In this document: piece by piece, positions 9,392 through 18,000 of the stretch
Layout of the letters: the number at the start of each line of letters is the position of its first letter
Position numbering within the stretch: the first letter of the stretch is position 1
From: Simplicispira psychrophila DSM 11588
Lineage (GTDB): Bacteria; Pseudomonadota; Gammaproteobacteria; Burkholderiales; Burkholderiaceae_C
Length of the DNA stretch: 64,000 nt
Assembly: GCF_000688255.1 (NCBI RefSeq)
Contig: NZ_JHYS01000013.1
Span: 27,737 to 91,736 of the forward strand
Direction of reading: 5' to 3'
Position numbers and translations under genes: made by a program
Notes under the pieces: model-generated
The model's input: the letters and a program-made list of their open reading frames with translations, nothing else
What the model was told of the DNA's origin: nothing
Databases searched by the model: none

Positions 9392-9447
9392 TATTGATAG
9401 CTTATAGCGCTTGCCCAGCAAGGGTTTAAGCCTGATTTGACTTTATT
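9392..9447 (+). repeat. Dispersed intergenic repeat, copy 2
   Basis: Same family as copy 1, in the variant with TAGCGCTTGCCCAGCAAGGGTTTAAG and GATTTGACTTTATTT. This variant is the closest match to the reverse copy inside hsdR. Confidence 0.75.
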
Positions 9448-9491
9448 TCTTCAGCCGGGGTGCGCCGCTAGGGCGGCCCTCCTGGGTGCCG

Positions 9492-9513
9492 ATCCTGCCC
9501 AGCCGGGCAGGAT
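9492..9513. repeat. Short inverted repeat upstream of hsdM
   Basis: ATCCTGCCC-agcc-GGGCAGGAT is a perfect 9-bp stem with a 4-base loop, 63 bp before hsdM. It has no T-run and could be an operator or part of the leader. The rest of 9341-9576 holds only repeat copy 2 and the hairpin after tesR. Confidence 0.4.
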
Positions 9514-9576
9514 GCAAATCCGGTGGTATGGTCAGCGTGATATGGCGCTCAGTGGCAGCGCCCACCACCCCATCCC

Positions 9577-11187
9577 ATGCTCGACGACATCCAAAAAACC
9601 CTCTGGGCTACGGCCGACAAACTGCGCGCCAACATGGACGCAGCCGAATACAAGCACCTGGTGCTGGGCCTGATCTTTCTCAAATACATCAGCGACACCT
9701 TTGCCGCGCGCCGCGCTGAAGTGGCCGTGCGTCTGAGCGACCCGGACGACGAGTACTACTACGGCGACGCCGCCCCCGAAGACCTGGCCGCCGAGCTGGA
9801 CGACCGCGACTATTACGTCAGCGCCAACGTCTTCTGGGTGCCCGAAGGCGCCCGCTGGGAGCAGCTGCGCGCCCAGGCCAAGCAGCCGGAGATTGGTAAA
9901 CGCATCGACGATGCGCTGGCGCTGATCGAGGGTGACAACCCCAAGCTCAAAGGCATTCTGGACAAACGCTTTGCCCGTGCGCAGCTGCCCGACGGCAAGC
10001 TGGGCGAGCTGGTGGACTTGGTATCGACCATCGGCTTTGGCGCCACGCCCGACGTGGCACGCGACACCCTGGGGCAGGTGTACGAATATTTTCTGGGCAT
10101 GTTTGCCAGCGCCGAAGGCAAGCGCGGCGGCCAGTTCTACACGCCCGCCAGCATCGTCAAAACCCTGGTGGCCGTGCTCAACCCGCACAGCGGCAAGGTG
10201 TACGACCCGTGCTGCGGCAGCGGTGGCATGTTTGTGCAGTCTGAGAAGTTCATCGCAGCGCACGGCGGCAAGATCAACGATGTGTCCATTTACGGGCAAG
10301 AAAGCAACCCCACCACCTGGCGCCTGGCCGCCATGAACTTGGCGATTCGCGGCATCGACTACAACCTGGGCCGCGAGCCTGCCGACACCTTTGTGCGCAA
10401 CCAGCACCCCGACCTGCGCGCCGACTTCATCCTGGCCAACCCGCCCTTCAACATCAGCGACTGGTGGCACGGCAGCTTGGAGGGCGACCCGCGCTGGGTC
10501 TATGGCGACCCGCCGCAAGGCAACGCCAACTACGCTTGGTTGCAGCACATGCTGCACCACCTCAAGCCCACCGGCCGCGCCGGCATCGTGCTGGCCAATG
10601 GCTCGATGAGCAGCAGCCAGAACAGCGAAGGCCAGATCCGCGCCGCCATGGTCGAGGCCGATGTGGTCGAGGTGATGGTGGCGCTGCCCGGCCAGTTGTT
10701 CTTCAACACGCAAATCCCCGCCTGCCTGTGGTTCCTGGCCAAGCAGAAAACCACGCGCAAGGGTGAAGTGCTTTTCATCGACGCCCGCAAACAGGCCAAG
10801 ATGATTTCACGCGTGCAGGCCGAGCTGGACGACGCAGCGATTGCCCGCATCGCTAACACCGTCGCCGCTTGGCGCGGTGAAGCACTTCCCCTGTCTGCGG
10901 ATTCACTCCCTCTCCCTCTGGGAGAGGGCGGGGGTGAGGGCTCCCCAGCCGCGTACCAGGACATCCCCGGCTTCTGCCGCAGCGTCCCCCTGGCCGAGAT
11001 TGCCCAGCACGGCCATGTGCTCACCCCCGGCCGCTACGTCGGCGCCGAAGAAGTCGAAGACGACGACGAAGCCTTCGCCGACAAGATGCAAAAGCTGACG
11101 GAAAAACTGGGCGAGCAGATGGCCAAGGGCGCGGAGCTGGATGCGCTGATTCGGGTGAAGTTGGGAGGGCTGGGGTATGAGTTCTGA
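9577..11187 (+). CDS. hsdM: Type I restriction-modification methyltransferase subunit HsdM
   Basis: A 536-residue N6-adenine methyltransferase. It has the N-terminal HsdM helical domain ([13 protein letters not shown]...LKYISD), AdoMet motif I as DPCCGSGG (210-217) and catalytic motif IV NPPF (288-291). It methylates adenine in complex with HsdS and protects host DNA. Residues about 443-456 ([13 protein letters not shown]) are encoded by a widespread palindromic repeat sitting in frame, an insertion not expected in HsdM. The stop overlaps the start of the next small ORF, so translation is coupled. The gene begins a hsdM-hsdS-fic-hsdR island placed between tesR and the transporter genes. Confidence 0.95.
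   Translation: MLDDIQKTLWATADKLRANMDAAEYKHLVLGLIFLKYISDTFAARRAEVAVRLSDPDDEYYYGDAAPEDLAAELDDRDYYVSANVFWVPEGARWEQLRAQAKQPEIGKRIDDALALIEGDNPKLKGILDKRFARAQLPDGKLGELVDLVSTIGFGATPDVARDTLGQVYEYFLGMFASAEGKRGGQFYTPASIVKTLVAVLNPHSGKVYDPCCGSGGMFVQSEKFIAAHGGKINDVSIYGQESNPTTWRLAAMNLAIRGIDYNLGREPADTFVRNQHPDLRADFILANPPFNISDWWHGSLEGDPRWVYGDPPQGNANYAWLQHMLHHLKPTGRAGIVLANGSMSSSQNSEGQIRAAMVEADVVEVMVALPGQLFFNTQIPACLWFLAKQKTTRKGEVLFIDARKQAKMISRVQAELDDAAIARIANTVAAWRGEALPLSADSLPLPLGEGGGEGSPAAYQDIPGFCRSVPLAEIAQHGHVLTPGRYVGAEEVEDDDEAFADKMQKLTEKLGEQMAKGAELDALIRVKLGGLGYEF
10905..10944 (+). repeat. In-frame CCCTCTCCC/GGGAGAGGG palindromic repeat within hsdM
   Basis: CTCCCTCTCCCTCTG followed by GGAGAGGGCGGGGGTGAGGG is a dispersed proteobacterial palindrome usually found between genes. 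Here it lies inside hsdM without breaking the frame. It probably sits in a surface loop between the methyltransferase core and the C-terminal HsdS-contact helix. Confidence 0.7.
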
Positions 11188-11458
11188 GATGGCCACCATC
11201 ACCCCTGCCTACAGCCAATGTCTGGGCGACCTCAAAACCCGCTACCGCCAAGTTCAGCTCAAAGCGGCAGTTGCGGTCAACACTGCCATGCTCCAGTTTT
11301 ATTGGGAACTGGGGGCCGACATTGCAGCGCAGCAGGGCAAACACGCCTGGGGCAGTGGCTTTCTTGCCCAACTCAGCGCGGGCCAGTCAACGCCTATTGC
11401 GAAGCAGGCTGCTTCGCAATTTGATGGTGACAATTCCAAGGAAACACGCAATGGCTGA
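11177..11458 (+). pseudogene. Truncated DUF1016 (YhcG-type) N-terminal fragment
   Basis: A 93-residue frame. Residues 10-70 (LKTRYRQVQLKAAVAVNTAM, FYWELGADIAAQQ, WGSGFLAQLS) match the start of DUF1016 N-terminal domains of PDDEXK-like YhcG proteins, which are normally about 330-350 residues. After LSAG the reading runs into a 25-bp palindrome and ends at 11458, so the nuclease domain is absent. The ATG has GGGAGGG upstream and overlaps the end of hsdM. YhcG genes often lie inside type I restriction operons, so this is probably a relic of one. Confidence 0.7.
11396..11420. repeat. 25-bp near-perfect palindrome at the DUF1016 break
   Basis: ATTGCGAAGCAG, one base, then CTGCTTCGCAAT. The arms are 12 bp and exact. 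It lies precisely where the DUF1016 homology stops, so it may mark the deletion junction or be a mobile palindrome. Confidence 0.65.
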
Positions 11459-11885
11459 TACAAAACTCGACCTAGACGCATTGCGCCGCGCAGTGGCTTC
11501 ACTAGAGGACGGCTTGGAAGTGGTCAGCAACGCTGACTGGTTCAACCAGCAGTCGTCCAAAGTGCAAAACACCCTCATCGCCGGCGTGATTCAAAATTTT
11601 GAATTCGTCTACGAAGTCGGCTTCAAGATGCTGCGCCGCCAGATTGAGCTGGAGTCAGCCAGTCCGAGTGAGGTGGATGAGAGCAATTTCCGCGACGTGC
11701 TGCGCGTGGCGGCAGAAAAGGGGCTGATTGCCGATGTCGAAGCGTGGTTTCGCTACCGGCAAATGCGCAACCTCACCGCCCACACCTACAACCACGAAAA
11801 AGCCCAGCAGGTGTACCAAGGCACGCTGCTGTTCATTGGCGATGCGCAGGCCTTGCTGGCCAGCTTGGAGGCACGCAATGCTTGA
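11451..11885 (+). CDS. HEPN-type protein of the HI0074 (nucleotidyltransferase substrate-binding) family
   Basis: A 144-residue helical protein. The sequence IAGVIQNFEFVYEVGFKMLRR and the C-terminal RNLTAHTY fit the HI0074/NTase substrate-binding family. R-x4-H is the HEPN ribonuclease motif. It begins with AAGGAAA eight bases upstream and overlaps the following MNT frame by eight bases, the arrangement of HEPN-MNT toxin-antitoxin pairs. In such pairs the HEPN partner is the RNase toxin and MNT neutralises it by adenylylation. That this copy is active is not shown. Its place inside an hsd operon suggests a defence or addiction role. Confidence 0.82.
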   Translation: MADTKLDLDALRRAVASLEDGLEVVSNADWFNQQSSKVQNTLIAGVIQNFEFVYEVGFKMLRRQIELESASPSEVDESNFRDVLRVAAEKGLIADVEAWFRYRQMRNLTAHTYNHEKAQQVYQGTLLFIGDAQALLASLEARNA

Positions 11886-13635
11886 GCGCCCTTTGGTAGA
11901 TGTTCGCCCCGACCTGTGGCGCATCGTGCAGGGCATCCTGCAAAAGCAAGTGCCAGACCGCGAGGTGTGGGCCTTTGGCTCGCGCGCCAAATGGACAGCG
12001 AAAGAATTTTCTGATTTGGATTTGGCCGTCATCGGCGAAGTGCCGCTGTCACTCGACGCATCCGCCGCCTTGGCCGAGGCGTTTTCCGAGTCCGACCTGC
12101 CGTGGAAAGTGGATGTGGTCGATTGGGCCAGCACCAGTGCGGAGTTTCGCCAAATCATTGAGCGGGACAGGGTGGTGGTGCAAAACGCCCCCGCAGCCCC
12201 CGTAGGTCGGGTTAGCCCAAAGGGCGTAACCCGACAGATGTCCGACGAGCCAGCGGCGGTGGGTGCCGAAGATGTCGGGTTACGCTGCGCTAACCCGACC
12301 TACGAGGGGGAGTGGAAATCCACCACCCTCGGTCAGATTTGTACAGCCCAAGGCGGGGCAATCCAAACCGGCCCTTTTGGCAGTCAGTTGCACACGTCTG
12401 ATTACAAGGAGGTAGGGATTCCTGTAGTCATGCCTACCAATATTGGCGAGAGCGGCATCGTTCTTGATGGCATCGCCAGAATTGACCAATCAGACGTGGA
12501 GCGTCTTTCTCAACACAAGCTGCAACTTGGCGATATTGTTTTCAGTAGGCGTGGTGATGTCACCAAAAACGCCTTGATTCGCGAACACGAAGTCGGTTTT
12601 TTTTGCGGCACAGGATGCTTGAAAGTCAGACTGGGTAATGAATCCATTTCCAGCGCCAAATTCATTTCGCACTACCTGCGATTACCTGAAATCAAGGATT
12701 GGCTGATACGTCATGCCGTTGGGGCTACGATGCCGAATTTGAATACCGGCATCCTTTCGGCTGTTCCCATTGATTTGCCACCGCTGCAAATTCAATGGGA
12801 AATAGCAACAATTCTCGGCGCACTCGACGATCGCATCACTCTCCTGCGCGAAACCAACGCCCCGCTCGAAGCCATCGCCCAGGCGCTGTTCAAGTCGTGG
12901 TTTGTCGATTTCGACCCCGTGCGCGCCAAGATGGAAGGCCGCGCCCCCGAAGGCATGGACGAGGCCACGGCGGCGCTGTTTCCGGATGGGCTGGAGGAGT
13001 CGGAGTTGGGGGTGGTGCCGAGGGGGTGGAGCACCGTTCCCATCTATGAGCTGGCCACCTATATCAACGGTGCTGCCTACAAGGCATTCGAACCAAATAC
13101 TGACTGCCGTGGGCTTCCTATCATCAAGATCGCGGAGCTTAAAGCGGGCGTTACTTCGCAGACTGCATATTCGGACGTCGCCATGCCAAACAAGTACCGC
13201 ATCGAGACTGGCGACATCTTGTTTTCATGGTCTGGCAACCCTGATACGTCGATTGACACCTTCGTGTGGACCCACGACGAAGCTTGGTTGAACCAACATA
13301 TCTTCCGCGTGCTGCCGCACTCATCAGAAGCGCGATCCTTCGTACTTCAAACACTTAAGCATCTCCGGCCAGTGTTCGCTGAATTGGCTCGCAACAAGCA
13401 AACAACCGGGCTTGGGCATGTGACGGTTGCGGATATGAAGCGCTTGTTGGTGGTCAAGCCCAACAAGTCCGCCCTCGATCATTTCGACCTTGTCGTTGCA
13501 CCTATTCATAGAAGAATTTTCGGCAATGTGCAGCAAGCCCAAACCCTTGCCACCCTCCGCGACACCCTGCTGCCGCGCCTGATTGCCGGCCAGTTGCGGC
13601 TGCCCGAGGCACAGGCGCTGGTGGCTGCGGCGTGA
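11878..13635 (+). CDS. hsdS: MNT nucleotidyltransferase joined in frame to type I specificity subunit HsdS
   Basis: One open frame of 585 codons with two unrelated parts. Residues 1-105 are a minimal nucleotidyltransferase: GSRA at 34-37 and SDLDL at 45-49, the two metal-binding Asp residues being 46 and 48. Residues about 108-142 are encoded by a palindromic repeat (12201-12304). From about 144 (EWKSTTLGQI) it is a full HsdS with two target-recognition domains, each followed by a conserved helical region (QWEIATILGALDDRITLLRETN; AQTLATLRDTLLPRLIAGQL). The repeat removed the stop of one gene and the start of the other. An in-frame ATG at 12238 inside the repeat could start a separate HsdS, without a good ribosome site. 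Whether a fusion or two proteins are made is unknown. Confidence 0.85.
   Translation: MLERPLVDVRPDLWRIVQGILQKQVPDREVWAFGSRAKWTAKEFSDLDLAVIGEVPLSLDASAALAEAFSESDLPWKVDVVDWASTSAEFRQIIERDRVVVQNAPAAPVGRVSPKGVTRQMSDEPAAVGAEDVGLRCANPTYEGEWKSTTLGQICTAQGGAIQTGPFGSQLHTSDYKEVGIPVVMPTNIGESGIVLDGIARIDQSDVERLSQHKLQLGDIVFSRRGDVTKNALIREHEVGFFCGTGCLKVRLGNESISSAKFISHYLRLPEIKDWLIRHAVGATMPNLNTGILSAVPIDLPPLQIQWEIATILGALDDRITLLRETNAPLEAIAQALFKSWFVDFDPVRAKMEGRAPEGMDEATAALFPDGLEESELGVVPRGWSTVPIYELATYINGAAYKAFEPNTDCRGLPIIKIAELKAGVTSQTAYSDVAMPNKYRIETGDILFSWSGNPDTSIDTFVWTHDEAWLNQHIFRVLPHSSEARSFVLQTLKHLRPVFAELARNKQTTGLGHVTVADMKRLLVVKPNKSALDHFDLVVAPIHRRIFGNVQQAQTLATLRDTLLPRLIAGQLRLPEAQALVAAA
12201..12304. repeat. Double palindrome linking the MNT and HsdS frames
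   Basis: The outer arms CGTAGGTCGGGTTAGC (12201-12216) and its complement (12289-12304) are exact. Each half is also a palindrome (GTCGGGTTA...TAACCCGAC). The GTCGGGTTACGC/TAACCCGAC type is widespread between proteobacterial genes. Here it is translated in frame. Confidence 0.85.
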
Positions 13636-13645
13636 CAAAGCGGCA

Positions 13646-13694
13646 CATTAAAGAATTCTTTAATGACCCAGCAGCCTGTTAAAGAAAACTTTAA
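13646..13694. promoter_or_regulatory. Paired AT-rich palindromes before fic
   Basis: CATTAAAGAATTCTTTAATG (13646-13665) is a perfect 20-bp palindrome. TTAAAG-AAAA-CTTTAA (13679-13694) is a near copy 33 bp on. Tandem palindromes of this kind suggest a repressor-binding region controlling fic and hsdR. The binder is unknown; the winged-helix C terminus of Fic is one candidate. Confidence 0.5.
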
Positions 13695-13700
13695 TGTGTT

Positions 13701-13770
13701 TTTGCTACTTATTCGATAGCTGCAAGCGCACGTATCTAAAGGGCTAGATGCTGATTTGACTACTATTTTG
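13701..13770 (+). repeat. Dispersed intergenic repeat, copy 3
   Basis: Contains ATAGCTGCAAGCGCACG, TATCTAAAGGGCTAGATG and CTGATTTGACTACTATTTT; the middle block is nearly identical to copy 1. Confidence 0.75.
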
Positions 13771-13799
13771 TGCCAATGCGCCTCAAAACAGCCCCAAAC

Positions 13800-13871
13800 C
13801 ATGTCTAAAAAACCGCTTTTTCTATACACATGGCCACTGACGTGCATAGAAATCGCGGTTTTTTAGACATG
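13800..13871. promoter_or_regulatory. 72-bp inverted repeat upstream of fic
   Basis: Arms of 17 bp (CATGTCTAAAAAACCGC at 13800-13816, exact complement at 13855-13871) enclose a second 7-bp stem (TTTCTAT 13819-13825 / ATAGAAA 13846-13852). It ends 25 bp before the fic start. It could be a leader hairpin, an operator or a small mobile palindrome. Confidence 0.55.
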
Positions 13872-13896
13872 TCCTCTTTCCTGAGAACGCTCTTTT

Positions 13897-14973
13897 ATGT
13901 CTTTTGACCGCAACCAACCCTACAACGACCTGCCGCTGCTGCCACCAGCCATGGAGCTGGAAACCAAGGCGGTGCTGAAACAAGCGATTGCCGCCAATCG
14001 GGTGCTGGCCAATCTGCGGGGCTTGGCAGCGCAGATACCGAATCAAGGCGTACTCATCAATAGCATCGTGCTGCAAGAGGCGCGGCTGTCGTCCGAGATT
14101 GAAAACATCGTTACCACCAACGATGAGCTGTACCGCGCCGATGCCGATGCCGATGGCAAAACCGACCCACACACCAAGGAAGTGCTGCGCTACCGCCAAG
14201 CGCTGAACTTCGGCTTTCGCCAGCTGAAGGAACGCCCGCTCTCCACCAATCTGTTTATCGACATCGTTCGCACCATCAAGCAAGTGGACTTGGGCGTGCG
14301 CAGGGTGCCGAATACGGCGTTAAAAAACGCATTGAACGAGGTGGTGTACACGCCCCCGGTCGGTGAGGCTGTCATACGCGAGAAGCTGGCCAACTTGGAG
14401 CAGTTCATCCATGCGCAGGACGACTTAGACCCGCTGGTCAAGATGGCCGTGATGCACTACCAATTTGAGGCCATTCACCCCTTCGAGGATGGCAACGGCC
14501 GCACCGGGCGCATTTTGAATCTGCTGTATTTGGTGGAGCAAGGGCTGTTGGATAGTCCAGTGCTCTTCCTGTCGCGCTACATCATTGCCAACAAGCCGGG
14601 CTATTACGAAGGGCTGCGCGGCGTAACCGAGCGGCAGGACTGGGAGAGCTGGATTCTGTACATGCTGCGCGCCGTCGAAAGCACTGCACAGCAGACATTC
14701 GACCAAGTAACCCGCATTCGGCTATTGATGGAGCAGGTGCGCGAGCAAGTGCAGCAACAAGCGCCGGGCATCTACAGCAAAGACCTGATTGAAGCGATTT
14801 TTCAACATCCGTACACCAAGATTCAATTTCTGGTGGACGCCAACATCGCTAAGCGCCAGACCGCATCCAGCTACCTTCAGACCTTGGCGGGCTTGGGCGT
14901 GCTGCGCTCCAGCAAGCAAGGACGGGAGATGTATTACATCAACGACGCGCTGTTTTCTGAGTTGGTGAAATGA
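13897..14973 (+). CDS. Fic-domain AMP-transferase with inhibitory helix and winged-helix C terminus
   Basis: A 358-residue protein. The full Fic motif HPFEDGNGRTGR is at 194-205, so AMP transfer to a target hydroxyl is chemically possible. SSEIEN at 65-70 fits the (S/T)xxxE(G/N) inhibitory helix, so it is a self-inhibited class II Fic. The first 45 residues (LPPAMELETKAVLKQAIAANR) are typical of the subgroup often encoded in type I restriction operons. The last 90 residues look like a DNA-binding winged helix (FLVDANIAKRQTASSYLQTL ... GVLRSS). It sits between hsdS and hsdR with palindromes on both sides. The AMPylation target is unknown. Confidence 0.92.
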   Translation: MSFDRNQPYNDLPLLPPAMELETKAVLKQAIAANRVLANLRGLAAQIPNQGVLINSIVLQEARLSSEIENIVTTNDELYRADADADGKTDPHTKEVLRYRQALNFGFRQLKERPLSTNLFIDIVRTIKQVDLGVRRVPNTALKNALNEVVYTPPVGEAVIREKLANLEQFIHAQDDLDPLVKMAVMHYQFEAIHPFEDGNGRTGRILNLLYLVEQGLLDSPVLFLSRYIIANKPGYYEGLRGVTERQDWESWILYMLRAVESTAQQTFDQVTRIRLLMEQVREQVQQQAPGIYSKDLIEAIFQHPYTKIQFLVDANIAKRQTASSYLQTLAGLGVLRSSKQGREMYYINDALFSELVK

Positions 14974-14979
14974 CGATGG

Positions 14980-15055
14980 AATCGACATATGCAAAAAACA
15001 TGTCGATTTAAAGTAAAAAAATAAACATATCAGAGGTGTCATGTCGATGACATGA
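14980..15055. promoter_or_regulatory. Two related palindromes before hsdR
   Basis: AATCGACAT (14980-14988) pairs with ATGTCGATT (15000-15008). TCATGTC-GAT-GACATGA occupies 15039-15055. Both contain ATGTCGAT, so they may be two sites for one regulator in the 100-bp leader of hsdR. Confidence 0.45.
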
Positions 15056-15073
15056 ACATGAGGGAGTAGCTCG

Positions 15074-18000
15074 ATGACCGAAGACCAACTCGAACAAGAA
15101 ACGCTCTCGTGGCTGCAAGACGTGGGCTATGTGGTGCAGCGCGGGCCAGACATTGCGCACGATGGCCAGCAGCCCGAGCGCGCCCACTACCGCGAGGTGT
15201 TGCTGCTCGCCCGCCTGCGCGCTGCCATCGCCCGGCTCAACCCCAGCATCCCCGCCGCCGCCCGCGAGGACGCGGTGCAGCAGGTGCAAAACCTCGGCTT
15301 GCCGGTGCAGTTTGCGGCGAATCGGGCGTTTCACAAACTGCTGATCGGCGGCGTGCCGGTGCAGTACCAGCAGGACGGCGAGACGCGGGGCGACTTTGTG
15401 CGGCTGGTGGATTGGACGAATGCATCGCGCAACGAGTTTTGGGCGGTCAACCAGTTCACTGTCAAAGGTCCGCACCACACACGCCGGCCCGACATCGTGC
15501 TGTTCGTCAACGGCCTGCCGCTGGTGCTGCTGGAGCTGAAGAATCCGGCCGATCAAAACGCCGACATCTGGAAGGCCTACGACCAGATTCAGACCTACAA
15601 AGAGCAGGTGCCCGACCTGTTCCAGTTCAACGAGGTGCTGGTGATTGCGGACGGCAGCGAGGCGCGGCTGGGGTCGCTCTCAAGCAATGCCGAGCGCTTC
15701 ATGCAGTGGCGCACGATTGACGGCGTGCAGCTCGACCCGCTGGGCCAGTTCAACGAATTGGAGACGCTGGTGCGTGGCGTGCTGGCGCCGCAATACTTGC
15801 TCGACTACCTGCGCTTCTTTGTGCTTTTCGAGGACGACGGCCAGCTGGTCAAGAAGATTGCCGGTTACCACCAGTTCCACGCGGTGCGCGCGGCCATTGA
15901 GCATGTGGTGGCCGCTTCGCGTGAAGGAGAGGAAGCTACTAAGCGTGGCAAAGGCGGCGTGGTCTGGCACACGCAGGGCAGCGGCAAGAGCATCACCATG
16001 ACCTGCTTTGCCGCCCGCGTGATGCAGGAGCCGGCGATGGCCAACCCGACCATCGTCGTCATTACCGACCGCAACGACCTGGACGGCCAGCTGTTTGGCG
16101 TGTTCAGCTTGGCGCAGGATTTGCTGCGCGAGCAGCCGGTGCAGGCCACCACACGCCAAGCCCTGCGTGAGTTGCTGAGCAACCGACCCTCGGGCGGCAT
16201 TGTGTTTGCGACGATCCAGAAGTTCATGCCGGGCGAGGACGAGGATTTGTTCCCGGTGCTGTCTGCCCGCCACAACATCGTGGTGATAGCGGATGAGGCG
16301 CACCGCACGCAGTACGGCTTTGAGGCCAAGCTCAAGACGCGCAAGACGGGGTTTAAGCCAAATCAGCCTCAAACGCTTGATGGGCAAGCGCTAATAGCTA
16401 CTAAAGGCATAGTGACTGGCGATGCCGGCAGCAGTGCGCTGCTGGCTGAATTCGAGGTGCCGGAATACAAGACCAGCTACCAGGCGGGTTACGCGCAGCA
16501 CCTGCGCGATGCACTGCCACACGCCACCTTTGTCGCCTTCACCGGCACGCCGGTCAGCAGCACCGACCGCGACACGCGCGCCGTGTTTGGCGATTACATC
16601 CATGTCTATGACATGCAGCAGGCCAAAGAAGACGGCGCCACGGTGGCCATCTATTACGAAAGCCGTCTGGCCAAGTTGCGTTTGAAGGACGACGCGCTGG
16701 CGCTGCTGGACGACGAAGTGGACGAGTTGGCCGAGGACGAAGAAGAAAGCACCCAGGCCCAACTGAAAAGCCGCTGGGCGGCGCTGGAGAAAGTGGTGGG
16801 CGCTGCGCCGCGCATAGCCAGCGTGGCGGCCGACCTGGTGGCGCACTTTGAAGAGCGCAATCAAGCGCAGGACGGTAAAGGCATGGTGGTGGCCATGGGC
16901 CGCGACATTTGCGTGCACCTCTACGATGAAATCGTGCGCCTGCGCCCCGACTGGCACAGCAGTGACCCGGAGCAGGGCGCCCTCAAGATCGTCATGACCG
17001 GCAGTGCCAGCGACAAGGCTTTATTGCGAGCGCACATCTACAGCAGCCAGGTGAAGAAGCGGCTGGAAAAGCGCTTCAAAGACCCTGCCGACCCGCTGCG
17101 GCTGGTGATCGTGCGCGACATGTGGCTGACGGGTTTTGACGCGCCCTGTGTGCACACCATGTACGTGGACAAGCCCATGAAGGGCCACAACCTGATGCAG
17201 GCGATTGCCCGCGTCAACCGCGTGTTCAAGGACAAACAGGGCGGCCTGGTGGTGGACTACATCGGCATCGGCAACGAGCTGAAGGCGGCGATGAAGGAAT
17301 ACACCGCCAGCAAAGGCCGGGGCCAACCTACGGTGGACGCGCACGAGGCGCTGTCGCTGCTGCTGGAGAAAATGGATGTGCTGCGCACCCTGCTGCACGG
17401 CCATGACTGGTCGGGTTTTTTAACCGGCGGGCACAAGGCGCTGGCGGGTGCTGCCAACCATGTGCTGGGCATTCGGGCAGAGCACAAAGACAGTTCGCAG
17501 GACGGCAAGCGCCGCTTTGCCGATGCGGCGCTGGCCATGGGCAAGGCCTTCAGCCTGTGCTGCACGCTTCATGAAGCCAAGGCGCTGCGCGAGGAGGTGG
17601 CGTTTTTCCAAGCCGTCAAAGTCATCCTGACCAAGCGTGACACCACGGCGCAGAAAAAGACCGACGAGCAGCGCGAGGCTGTCATCCGCCAAATCATTGG
17701 TCAGGCGGTGGTGAGCGATAGCGTGGTGGATATTTTTGACGCCGTGGGTCTGGACAAACCCAACATCGGCCTGCTGGACGAAGAATTTTTGGCCCAGGTG
17801 AAAAACCTGCCCGAACGCAACCTGGCGGTGGAATTGCTGGAGCGTTTGCTAGAGGGTGAAATCAAGGCCAAGTTCGCCACCAACGTGGTGCAGCAACGCA
17901 AATTCTCTGACCTGCTCACCAACGTCATCACCCGTTACCAAAACCGCAGCATCGAGACGGCGCAGGTGATGGAAGAGCTGGTGGAGATGGCCAAGAAGTT

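Noticed and set aside
13646..15055. The palindromes around fic as a CRISPR array
   Set aside because: The repeats are few, unequal in length and spacing and differ in sequence; no cas gene is present. They fit operators or mobile palindromes better.
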